Shown here: piece after piece, positions 1 to 4,866 of the stretch
Layout of the letters: the number at the start of each line of letters is the position of its first letter
Numbering within the stretch: the stretch's first letter is position 1
Origin: Deltaproteobacteria bacterium
GTDB taxonomy: Bacteria > Desulfobacterota > Desulfobacteria > Desulfobacterales > SURF-7
Assembly (NCBI GenBank): GCA_019307665.1
Contig: JAFDJC010000185.1
Location: 1-6,433, forward strand
DNA length: 6,433 bases
Reading direction: 5' to 3'
The notes under the pieces: generated by a model
What the model was told of the DNA's origin: nothing
The model's input: only the letters and a program-made list of their open reading frames with translations
Database searches by the model: none
Position numbers and translations under genes: made by a program

Positions 1-2
1 CT

Positions 3-341
3 GCCCGCGTTGTGGGGAGTACAGTGCCTGCCTTGCCGGTCTATTTTTATGAAACCGGGTGAATCATCCCGCGCCGGCTGGTTGCCGTTGGCAACCTCGA
101 CAAGGTTTGGCTTGCAGTTCCCGAGGATGTTGCAGCGGAGGAACTGCAAGATGCTTTCCAAAGTTATTTCGGCGCAGAATGGGCCGAAGTCCTGGACGTC
201 GCCGAGAAATCTTTTGCCTACAACGCTGCCAACAACGCCTACTTCGCCGTACGCGACCTGCGCCCGGTACAAAATCTGACCTTGGAGCAGCTTCTTGAAA
301 AGAAAGGGATCAGCAAGACGCCGAATATTATCATTAGCTAG
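3..341 (+). CDS. C-terminal part of an unrecognised protein with an in-frame UGA; probable selenoprotein (partial)
   Basis: The gene enters from the left edge and ends at TAG 339-341. The frame that looks like protein runs from base 3: 19 residues ending in PVYFYETG, then TGA at 60-62, then 92 residues beginning IIPRRLVAVGNL and ending in TPNIIIS. Both sides of the TGA read as normal protein, and the other two frames give arginine/proline-rich nonsense. No ATG, GTG or TTG follows the TGA in frame for over 200 bases, so a fresh start downstream is unlikely. A perfect hairpin at 80-96 fits a bacterial SECIS element, so I infer that UGA is read as selenocysteine, in the context Thr-Gly-Sec. I do not recognise the family; the visible part is soluble, mixed alpha/beta in character, with no cysteine and no membrane segment. 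The next gene starts 35 bases on and also carries an in-frame UGA. Alternatives are a nonsense mutation in a Trp codon, or a sequencing error. Confidence 0.65.
80..96 (+). promoter_or_regulatory. Candidate bacterial SECIS hairpin for the UGA at 60-62
   Basis: GGTTGCC (80-86) and GGCAACC (90-96) pair perfectly over 7 bp around a 3-base GTT loop. The loop starts 25 bases after the UGA and its first base is G. The generic bacterial SECIS pattern is a stem with a small apical loop about 16-37 bases downstream of UGA and a G in the first two loop positions, so this fits. The hairpin lies within the coding frame, as bacterial SECIS elements do. No folding programme was run. Confidence 0.55.
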
Positions 342-376
342 TGTCCTAATGATTGTGCGTTCTGTTGGAGGTCCTT

Positions 377-559
377 ATGCCTGATTTAACCTGCATATTC
401 TGTGGCGGCCATGCTGAACTGCATGGTCGATGAGCGAATGCCAAAGTCATCTGCAGGTCATGCGGAATGGAAACTTGTCTGGATGCATATCGCGATCAGA
501 TAAAAGCCTGGATGGAAACAATCTGCGAAAAAACCTTTGGTGATTCCGAATCCAACTGA
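377..559 (+). CDS. Lar-like zinc-ribbon small protein with in-frame UGA at codon 19; probable selenoprotein
   Basis: A strong Shine-Dalgarno GGAGG (367-371) lies 5 bases before ATG 377. The frame gives 60 codons to TGA 557-559, interrupted by TGA at 431-433. The first half carries Cys6-x2-Cys9 followed by Gly-Gly. The second half carries Cys26-x2-Cys29-Gly, then Cys34 and a helix with Trp45. Thus the two CxxC knuckles of one zinc ribbon lie on opposite sides of the UGA, and neither half alone would fold. The pattern CxFCGG ... VxCxxCG ... helix with Trp resembles the Lar restriction-alleviation family (about 60-70 residues); that family call is from memory and tentative. A hairpin at 447-470 matches a bacterial SECIS, so codon 19 is probably selenocysteine, two residues after Gly17. 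Whether this protein modulates restriction or simply binds metal cannot be told. Alternatives are a pseudogene with a Trp codon mutated to stop. Confidence 0.7.
447..470 (+). promoter_or_regulatory. Candidate bacterial SECIS hairpin for the UGA at 431-433
   Basis: Bases 447-455 pair with 461-470 (447·470, 448-469, 449-468, 450-467, bulged A466, 451-465, 452·464, 453-463, 454-462, 455-461), leaving the loop GGTCA (456-460). The loop begins 23 bases after the UGA and opens with GG. The top of the hairpin reads GCAGGTC, the same as the apical part of the E. coli fdhF SECIS as I remember it, where the GGU loop bases contact SelB. This is the better of the two SECIS candidates in the window. Confidence 0.7.
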
Positions 560-563
560 TTTT

Positions 564-583
564 ACGATACAGCTGCGTATTGT
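564..583 (+). terminator. Weak stem-loop after the small UGA-containing gene
   Basis: ACGATAC (564-570) pairs with GTATTGT (577-583), with one G·T pair, around a 6-base loop, starting 4 bases after the stop codon at 557-559. No T-run follows, so it is a poor intrinsic terminator and may only protect a 3' end. Confidence 0.25.
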
Positions 584-656
584 GAGAATTGAGACCCTAT
601 GAAAATAAAGAAATAGCTCCAATTAATTTCTGGATTTGCCAGGTTGGGAGAAATGA

Positions 657-1961
657 ATGTCAAAAGATCAATCAAAAATTGAAGTGAATACCCCTCCCCC
701 GTCTGTTTCAAGAAAACAGGCCAATTATGCTCTGACCATACTCTTCATCGTGTTTGTTTTTAATTTTATTGATCGCCAGATACTTGCCATTTTACTTGAG
801 CCAATTAAGAAAGACCTTCAGGTTTCAGATACTGCAATGGGATTTTTGACCGGAATTACCTTTGCCGTTTTTTATACTTTCTGCGGTCTTCCTATTGCGC
901 GCTGGGCTGATAAGGGTAACCGTGGAACGATTATATCCATCGGTCTCTTTATATGGAGCCTGATGACAGCGCTTTCGGGAATGGTAACAAATTTCATTCA
1001 GCTTGCAGCCGCTCGTGTAGGCGTTGGTGTTGGTGAAGCGGCAGGAAGTCCGGCTTCCCACTCTTTAATATCTGATTTTTTCCCTCCGGAACGCCGGGCC
1101 ACAGCTCTTTCGATTTTTAATATGGGGGCAAGTCTCGGGCTTTTTCTTGGAATTTTTCTTGGCGGCTGGATAGGTCAAGCTTACGGCTGGCGAATTGCTT
1201 TTTTACTGGTTGGCGCACCCGGAATAATACTTGCCCTAATAGTAAAGTTTACACTGCCTGAACCTCCCAGGGGACTTTCCGAAGTCCAGGATGGTGATGA
1301 TACAATTTATACGGTCAAAGATGTTTTTAAATTTCTCTGGTCTTTGAAATCATTCAGGCACTTGACTATTGCCGCTTCTCTTTTTTCATTTGCCACTTAT
1401 GGTTTAATCAACTGGACACCGGCGTTCCTTATGCGCGTCCATGAAATGAGTATGAAAGATGCCGCAACATGGTATGGACCGATGTTAGGTATTTCCAGTG
1501 GAGCCGGAATGCTTATTGGCGGTTTACTTTGTGATAAACTGGGAAGAAAAGATATCAGGTGGCAGCTATGGGTCTGTGCTATCGCCGGATTTGGAGCTGT
1601 CCCTTTTATTATGCTTTTCCTGTTCATCCCTACTCCTCTTGCCGCGCTCATATGCTACGTTCCTGCACTGATTTTCGGCGCTTTTTATGTGGGGCCTGTT
1701 TATGCCCTTGCCCAGAGCCTTTCAAAACTTCGTATGAGAGCAGTGGCATCGGCAATACTGATGTTTTTTATTAACTTAATCGGTCTTGGGCTGGGCCCCC
1801 AGGTAGTCGGTATTATGAATGATGTGCTGGCTTCTTCGTTCGGAACAGATTCAATCCGTTATTCCCTTTCTATTGTAGGAGTTACAAACATTTTGGCAGG
1901 CATACACTTTTTAAAGGCGTCAAAGCATCTTAAAAAGGATTTGGAGGCAAAGAACAGATAA
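657..1961 (+). CDS. MFS transporter, spinster-like family
   Basis: This is a 434-residue inner-membrane secondary carrier with about 12 hydrophobic segments. The first begins near residue 25 after a hydrophilic tail. Family signatures are visible: NFIDRQ at 36-41 at the end of helix 1, the motif-A loop between helices 2 and 3 (G77 ... ARWADKGNR, 81-89), R120-VGVGEAAGSPASHS in helix 4, and SDFFPPERRATA (139-150) before helix 5. A second motif-A-like loop, DKLGRK, sits in the C-terminal half. This pattern is typical of the bacterial spinster-like MFS group; the substrate is unknown, and such proteins are often near lipid or aromatic catabolism genes. The start is set by GGGAG (646-650), 6 bases before ATG 657; an ATG at 653 is out of frame. 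Length and motifs are intact. It sits alone: the next gene is 182 bases away behind a repeat tract. Confidence 0.9.
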   Translation: MSKDQSKIEVNTPPPSVSRKQANYALTILFIVFVFNFIDRQILAILLEPIKKDLQVSDTAMGFLTGITFAVFYTFCGLPIARWADKGNRGTIISIGLFIWSLMTALSGMVTNFIQLAAARVGVGVGEAAGSPASHSLISDFFPPERRATALSIFNMGASLGLFLGIFLGGWIGQAYGWRIAFLLVGAPGIILALIVKFTLPEPPRGLSEVQDGDDTIYTVKDVFKFLWSLKSFRHLTIAASLFSFATYGLINWTPAFLMRVHEMSMKDAATWYGPMLGISSGAGMLIGGLLCDKLGRKDIRWQLWVCAIAGFGAVPFIMLFLFIPTPLAALICYVPALIFGAFYVGPVYALAQSLSKLRMRAVASAILMFFINLIGLGLGPQVVGIMNDVLASSFGTDSIRYSLSIVGVTNILAGIHFLKASKHLKKDLEAKNR

Positions 1962-2024
1962 CTCAGAGGACGGAGGTCAGATGGCAGAGGACAGAGGACA
2001 GTAACCAGTGATCAGTGATCAGGT
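1962..2024 (+). repeat. Tract of nine degenerate 7-bp repeats, consensus near GACAGAG
   Basis: Directly after the MFS stop codon the sequence divides without slippage into nine heptamers: CTCAGAG, GACGGAG, GTCAGAT, GGCAGAG, GACAGAG, GACAGTA, ACCAGTG, ATCAGTG, ATCAGGT. The central CAG is kept in all but one unit (CGG), while the outer bases drift. No coding potential is seen. A second tract with a different consensus is at 6196-6251. Confidence 0.75.
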
Positions 2025-2085
2025 GCGGATATGGAGAACTGTTGGCGAAAACATGTAATTACTTTTACCGCCACCTTATTAATGA

Positions 2086-2110
2086 GCGGCGATGCTAATA
2101 TTTCCGCCGC
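2086..2110 (+). repeat. GC-rich inverted repeat ahead of the UspB-like gene
   Basis: GCGGCG (2086-2091) and CGCCGC (2105-2110) can form a 6-bp stem around a 13-base AT-rich loop, ending 20 bases before the ribosome binding site of the gene at 2144. It could be an operator or a leader hairpin; nothing in the sequence decides this. Confidence 0.35.
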
Positions 2111-2143
2111 CAAGTGGCCGGCACGAGATGAAGGAATATTATA

Positions 2144-2470
2144 ATGGTTGATACAATTGCGCCTATTCTTTTTATTGGTCTTATTATCCTCGTAATCATT
2201 GGCATAGCGTTACATTATACATTTTTAAAGAGACTGAGATATCAGTTCCCTGATATTTGGCAGGAACTCGGAAGCCCTACAATCTTCCTTAACAACTCCA
2301 TACAAAACAGTTTGAAGACACAAGGCTTTTTGTGGAAAAAAAAGTATGCTGAATTAGCAGATAGTCAATTTGTTCGGCTATGTAATACATTGAGAATGGT
2401 TACTCTCTTCTATATTATTTATCTGGTGGTTTGCGTTTTTTTTGGGTTGCAATTTATTAAGACGATCTAA
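2144..2470 (+). CDS. Small two-helix membrane protein, UspB-like
   Basis: The 108-residue protein has an N-terminal hydrophobic helix (about residues 6-27), a central hydrophilic part of about 55 residues, and a C-terminal hydrophobic helix (about 84-104). The central part contains WQELGSP, then FLWKKKY near 63-69 and a final FVRLCNTLR before helix 2. Size, topology and the 'F-R-C-x2-R before the last helix' pattern recall universal stress protein B, a roughly 110-residue inner-membrane protein of stationary phase, but identity is clearly low and I treat this as a family resemblance only. Function is unknown. AAGGA (2131-2135) lies 8 bases before ATG 2144. The gene stands alone, with 63 bases to the next. 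Confidence 0.75.
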   Translation: MVDTIAPILFIGLIILVIIGIALHYTFLKRLRYQFPDIWQELGSPTIFLNNSIQNSLKTQGFLWKKKYAELADSQFVRLCNTLRMVTLFYIIYLVVCVFFGLQFIKTI

Positions 2471-2491
2471 TACATCTAACCAAATCATTTA

Positions 2492-2503
2492 AGCAGATCT
2501 GCT
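2492..2503. repeat. 12-bp perfect palindrome upstream of the MaoC-like gene
   Basis: AGCAGATCTGCT is perfectly self-complementary and lies 16 bases before the GGAGG of the next gene. It may be a repressor operator, but a single palindrome of this size can occur by chance. Confidence 0.3.
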
Positions 2504-2533
2504 ATAAACAGTCTCTCATGGAGGCCATACCGT

Positions 2534-2980
2534 ATGACAACAACCTATTACGAAGACTTTGTACTCCACCAAAAGAGAACGGGAGGTGAGTATATTGTTA
2601 GCAAAAAAGAAGTGATCGAATTTGCAAAAAAGTGGGACCCTCAACCATATCACATAGACGAGACAAAGGCGGAGGCAAGCATTCATGGCGGCGTTATCGC
2701 ATCGGCAACACACACATTAGCGATTAGTTTCCTGCTGCGCCATCAAATCGAGGGCAATGTTGCCGACGTCGCCGGCCTCGAGCTTGATGAAATGCAATTT
2801 CAAAATCCGGTCCGGCCCGGAGACAGGCTATCTGTCACCATAGAATATGTAGAGAGGCGGGACTCACGGAAAAAACCGGACCGAGGAATAGTTGCCAGGG
2901 TAATCGAAGTCAGGAATCAAAAGGCTAAAACGGTCTGCAAGTACAAAGATGTGTTCCTTGCGCTAAAAAGGCCGCGGTGA
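2534..2980 (+). CDS. MaoC-type hotdog-fold dehydratase / enoyl-CoA hydratase-like protein
   Basis: This is a 148-residue cytoplasmic protein of single-hotdog size. The hydratase signature is clear: FAKKWDPQPYHIDE (30-43) followed by the HGGVIASATHTLA segment. Asp35 and His40 have the same five-residue spacing as the catalytic Asp/His pair of (R)-specific enoyl-CoA hydratase (PhaJ type), so the catalytic dyad looks intact. The C-terminal half contains the usual hotdog strands (PVRPGDRLSVTIE, then V-x-N-Q-K). The expected reaction is reversible hydration of a trans-2-enoyl-CoA or related acyl thioester. The true substrate is not evident, and no beta-oxidation or polyester genes are adjacent. 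GGAGG (2520-2524) lies 9 bases before ATG 2534. It ends in TGA at 2978, with no clear terminator directly after it. Confidence 0.88.
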   Translation: MTTTYYEDFVLHQKRTGGEYIVSKKEVIEFAKKWDPQPYHIDETKAEASIHGGVIASATHTLAISFLLRHQIEGNVADVAGLELDEMQFQNPVRPGDRLSVTIEYVERRDSRKKPDRGIVARVIEVRNQKAKTVCKYKDVFLALKRPR

Positions 2981-3018
2981 ATGGGTCGAGCTGAAGCCAA
3001 ATTGTTATGCATGAAAAA

Positions 3019-3046
3019 CCCTACACCCCTTCCCCTGTGTGTAGGG
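3019..3046. repeat. 8-bp inverted repeat, candidate activator site or minus-strand terminator
   Basis: CCCTACAC (3019-3026) and GTGTAGGG (3039-3046) are perfect 8-bp arms around a 12-base pyrimidine-rich spacer. On the + strand no T-run follows, so it is not a good terminator for the MaoC-like gene. Read on the - strand it is followed by TTTTT, but there is no gene there to terminate. It is centred about 110 bases upstream of the sigma-54 promoter match at 3134-3149, the usual distance for an enhancer-binding activator site. That role is inference. Confidence 0.4.
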
Positions 3047-3133
3047 AAAACCCTTCAAAAAATCATTTAGGCAAAACCTCTCTATTCATTAAAAATCTTT
3101 TGATATTTATAGCATAGCACAATTCGCATAATT

Positions 3134-3149
3134 TGGCATAAATATTGCT
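3134..3149 (+). promoter_or_regulatory. Sigma-54 type (-24/-12) promoter
   Basis: TGGCAT, five bases, then TTGCT matches the sigma-54 consensus TGGCAC-N5-TTGCW at every consensus base but one. The invariant GG (3135-3136) and GC (3147-3148) have the required 12-base offset. The surroundings are very AT-rich. Transcription would start near 3160 and run through the MITE-like element into the micro-protein gene at 3401. An inverted repeat about 110 bases upstream could bind the activator. Confidence 0.6.
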
Positions 3150-3199
3150 TATATAAATAAGCCTTGTTTCAGTAAAACTATATCAATTTGGATGCTAAG

Positions 3200-3375
3200 G
3201 GCTCGCGCAAAAATAAATTCACAGAGGTGGGGGTTAAATGTGTCATGTATTCAGCCGATCTGATAGAACAAAACCACAGGAATAGCAGGACTATTTCGAG
3301 GATTTTGTGAAGGAAGAGCGACTGAAGATATGATACAGTTAGCACTCAGAATGTGAATTTATTATTGCGCGAGCC
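3200..3375. mobile_element. MITE-like element, 176 bp, with 23-bp terminal inverted repeats and CTAAG target duplication
   Basis: The left end (3200-3222, beginning GGCTCGCGCAA) and right end (3353-3375, ending TTGCGCGAGCC) are inverted repeats matching at 22 of 23 positions. Both ends are flanked by the direct repeat CTAAG (3195-3199 and 3376-3380), a 5-bp target duplication. The 130-base interior has no transposase. It holds a GGTGGGGG followed by ATG 3238 and a 15-codon frame that, read past its stop, gives the protein-like DYFEDFVKEERLKI; this may be a remnant of a parent insertion sequence. The element therefore looks non-autonomous and would need a transposase elsewhere. It lies between the sigma-54 promoter and the micro-protein gene, in what would be the transcript leader. 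The parent family is not identified. Confidence 0.75.
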
Positions 3376-3400
3376 CTAAGATCTAACACAGGAGAAAAAA

Positions 3401-3517
3401 ATGGATCATGCTTCTCAAGGGACAAGGGAATGGATTGATTTTTTCATAGCCATAGGCGCCTGGGTAATTTCAATATTTACAGTGATTTCACTATTTAGGG
3501 TTCTCATTATCCCGTAA
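3401..3517 (+). CDS. 38-residue single-helix membrane micro-protein
   Basis: AGGAG (3390-3394) lies 6 bases before ATG 3401, and the frame closes at TAA 3515. The product has a polar N-terminus (MDHASQGTREWID) and one hydrophobic helix from about residue 14 to 32 (FFIAIGAWVISIFTVISLF), then RVLIIP. The clean ribosome binding site, the coherent polar/hydrophobic split and the sigma-54 promoter match upstream support a real gene. I do not recognise it. By size and topology it could be a small regulator or subunit of a membrane complex, or a small toxin of the type I class, but nothing shows which. Its transcript leader would carry the MITE-like element, which ends about 20 bases before the start codon. 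Confidence 0.6.
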   Translation: MDHASQGTREWIDFFIAIGAWVISIFTVISLFRVLIIP

Positions 3518-3540
3518 TATAACGGTTTAAATAAAAGCTC

Positions 3541-3757
3541 ACATTTCTCACCAGTTCCTTCCGGTGCTGAGTTCCGAGATGCGGAATTAAGACCTCTCAT
3601 CTCTCTCCGACTCCCCGGTCCACCCTTCTCAGTTTCAACCCTACTGCCATTTTTCCGCCCCCTGCGTCATTAATATCATTGATTCCACCGTGCTAGTAGA
3701 ATATATTATAGGAAGTATTAACGAGCATCTTTCGTTCTACCCAACATTTCTCACCAG
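3541..3757 (+). repeat. 14-bp direct repeat pair
   Basis: ACATTTCTCACCAG occurs at 3541-3554 and, exactly, at 3744-3757. In both places it is followed by a GC-rich segment able to form hairpins. An exact 14-base match within 220 bases is unlikely by chance, but its origin (duplication, recombination footprint or protein site) is unknown. Confidence 0.5.
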
Positions 3758-3777
3758 CCGCTTCGGCGGCCGCCGAA
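3757..3777 (+). repeat. UUCG-tetraloop hairpin overlapping a 16-bp palindrome
   Basis: GCCGC (3757-3761) pairs with GCGGC (3766-3770) around a TTCG loop, giving the exceptionally stable C(UUCG)G form in RNA. The overlapping TTCGGCGGCCGCCGAA (3762-3777) is a perfect 16-bp palindrome, so two mutually exclusive folds are possible. No T-run follows. Confidence 0.5.
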
Positions 3778-3801
3778 AGATCAACCGGGTCATTGACCTA
3801 T

Positions 3802-3820
3802 TGGGATTAATTTCATCCCA
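3802..3820 (+). repeat. 6-bp hairpin upstream of the SIMPL gene
   Basis: TGGGAT (3802-3807) and ATCCCA (3815-3820) pair around a 7-base loop, 34 bases before the ribosome binding site of the next gene. It may be an operator or leader hairpin. Confidence 0.35.
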
Positions 3821-3862
3821 TAAGCTTCTGTTATTATTCAGGCCATATAATATGGAGGATAC

Positions 3863-4582
3863 ATGAGCGATAAGAAAACCGGCGAAGCATTTATATTGGG
3901 CATGCTGTTATGCATTGGCCTGGTTGCACTCGGGCTCTTCATTTCCAGCAGCATAACAAAGGTAAAAGCGCTGGACAGAACTGTCACGGTAAAGGGTTTG
4001 TCGGAGCGGGAAGTCCCTGCAAATAAAGCGATCTGGCCAATAAAATTCAGTGAAGCTGACAATGACTTAAGCAATCTGTCCTCTGTTCTTCAAACCAAGA
4101 CTTCTTTGATTACTGAATTTCTCAGAAAAAACGGCTTTAATGAAAACGAGATATCCGTATCCGCGCCTGCGATTCTTGACCGGCAGGCACAGGGATATGT
4201 TGATCCCAACAAGGTCAAATTCAGGTATTCAGCGAATTCCACAATAACCGTTTACACGGAAGATGTAGATTCTGTCAGAAATACCATGAAAAAGCTGGTG
4301 GACCTCGGGAAACACGGAATCGCAATCGCAGGACAGGACTATCAGACCAAGACAGAATATCTGTTTACAAAACTCATTGATATAAAACCAGAAATGGTAG
4401 CAGAGGCAACAAAGAATGCCAGAGAAGTAGCCATGAAATTTGCAATGGATTCAAACAGTAAGCTTGGAAAAATCAAACGCGCAAGCCAGGGTCAGTTTTC
4501 GATTAGAGACAGGGACAGCAATACCCCTTATATAAAAAAGGTAAGGGTTGTTTCGACGCTGGAGTATTATCTCTCAGACTAG
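3863..4582 (+). CDS. SIMPL domain (DUF541) protein, membrane-anchored
   Basis: The 239-residue protein has one N-terminal hydrophobic helix (about residues 10-30) with lysines before it, so it is probably an uncleaved anchor with the rest outside the membrane. The SIMPL domain starts at RTVTVKGLSEREVPANKA (39-56), the usual opening beta-strand with the 'V-x-G-x-(S/A)-E' pattern. It continues through a helix (about 70-92, ending FLRKNGF), the 'EISVSAP' strand and the 'FRYSANSTITVYTEDVD' strand. Near the end come the AREVAMKFA helix and the VRVVSTLEYYL terminal strand. Length and order fit a complete family member. The molecular function of SIMPL/DUF541 proteins is poorly defined; some are linked to envelope or stress phenotypes. 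GGAGG (3854-3858) lies 4 bases before ATG 3863. It stands alone, and a foldback repeat begins 3 bases after the stop. Confidence 0.88.
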   Translation: MSDKKTGEAFILGMLLCIGLVALGLFISSSITKVKALDRTVTVKGLSEREVPANKAIWPIKFSEADNDLSNLSSVLQTKTSLITEFLRKNGFNENEISVSAPAILDRQAQGYVDPNKVKFRYSANSTITVYTEDVDSVRNTMKKLVDLGKHGIAIAGQDYQTKTEYLFTKLIDIKPEMVAEATKNAREVAMKFAMDSNSKLGKIKRASQGQFSIRDRDSNTPYIKKVRVVSTLEYYLSD

Positions 4583-4585
4583 TTT

Positions 4586-4741
4586 GTTTCCATCCAGAAA
4601 TGGCTATTTTGTCCAATCTCTGCGTTATGCGAAGTCCCGCCATGGCGGGATTAATCCTCGAAATATTCCTATATATTCCTGCGGTTAAAATCTTCGCATG
4701 CCTTGACCTTGAACAAAATATTTCATTTCTGAATTGGAAAC
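4586..4741. repeat. Foldback intergenic repeat, about 156 bp with 49-50 bp imperfect arms
   Basis: The left arm (4586-4634) and right arm (4692-4741) are imperfect inverted repeats. Exact blocks include CAGAAATG / CATTTCTG (4595-4602 with 4724-4731), TATTTTGT / ACAAAATA (4605-4612 with 4713-4720) and ATGCGAAG / CTTCGCAT (4627-4634 with 4692-4699); the outer ends are GTTTCCA / TGGAAAC. The whole can fold into one long cruciform or RNA hairpin. It begins 3 bases after the SIMPL stop and may act as its 3' end. The sequence style resembles dispersed intergenic repeats I associate with Desulfobacterota genomes, but copy number cannot be judged here. Confidence 0.7.
4635..4650. repeat. 16-bp perfect palindrome nested in the foldback repeat
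   Basis: TCCCGCCATGGCGGGA is fully self-complementary and sits exactly at the inner end of the left arm of the 4586-4741 foldback, with no partner on the right arm. It looks like a separate small insertion or a branching hairpin within the larger structure. Confidence 0.55.
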
Positions 4742-4866
4742 TATCTAGAATTTATATTTGTTTATGGATGAACATTAATTTGTATTCGTTCGGAAATTTA
4801 TCACTTTATGGCCTTACGTCGGGAGTGGAAACATAAACGACTGGTCCGCTCGGCACACAAAACCCC

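Larger units (their letters stand above)
3518..3862. other. Gene-free stretch with hairpins and a direct repeat
   Basis: No convincing coding frame is present on either strand; the short minus-strand frame near 3415-3600 has no family features. The + strand is pyrimidine-rich around 3590-3670 and AT-rich around 3700-3725. It holds the 14-bp direct repeat, the UUCG hairpin/palindrome and the 3802-3820 hairpin listed separately. No good terminator or promoter is visible. Confidence 0.6.

Noticed and set aside
10..298. Two overlapping + strand frames (10-279 and 59-298) uninterrupted by stops
   Set aside because: Their products are arginine/proline/cysteine-rich nonsense, and the third frame is clearly the coding one apart from its single TGA.
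339..374. TAG at 339-341 as a pyrrolysine codon with read-through
   Set aside because: The frame after TAG gives a short cysteine-rich stretch that stops within about 15 codons and overlaps the next gene's ribosome binding site; nothing protein-like continues.
3..559. UGA read generally as tryptophan or glycine (alternative genetic code) instead of selenocysteine
   Set aside because: Genes at 2534-2980 and 4867-6159 end in TGA exactly where their families end, and the long genes contain no internal TGA, so UGA is a normal stop here.
1962..2024. CRISPR-like array
   Set aside because: Units are contiguous 7-mers without spacers; no repeat-spacer pattern or cas gene is present.
2981..3070. 29-codon frame starting directly at the MaoC-like stop codon
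   Set aside because: It has no ribosome binding site of its own beyond chance purines, it runs through the inverted repeat, and its product is unremarkable.
3846..3851. TATAAT as a -10 box for the SIMPL gene
   Set aside because: No -35 sequence lies at 16-18 bases, and transcription would begin on the ribosome binding site.
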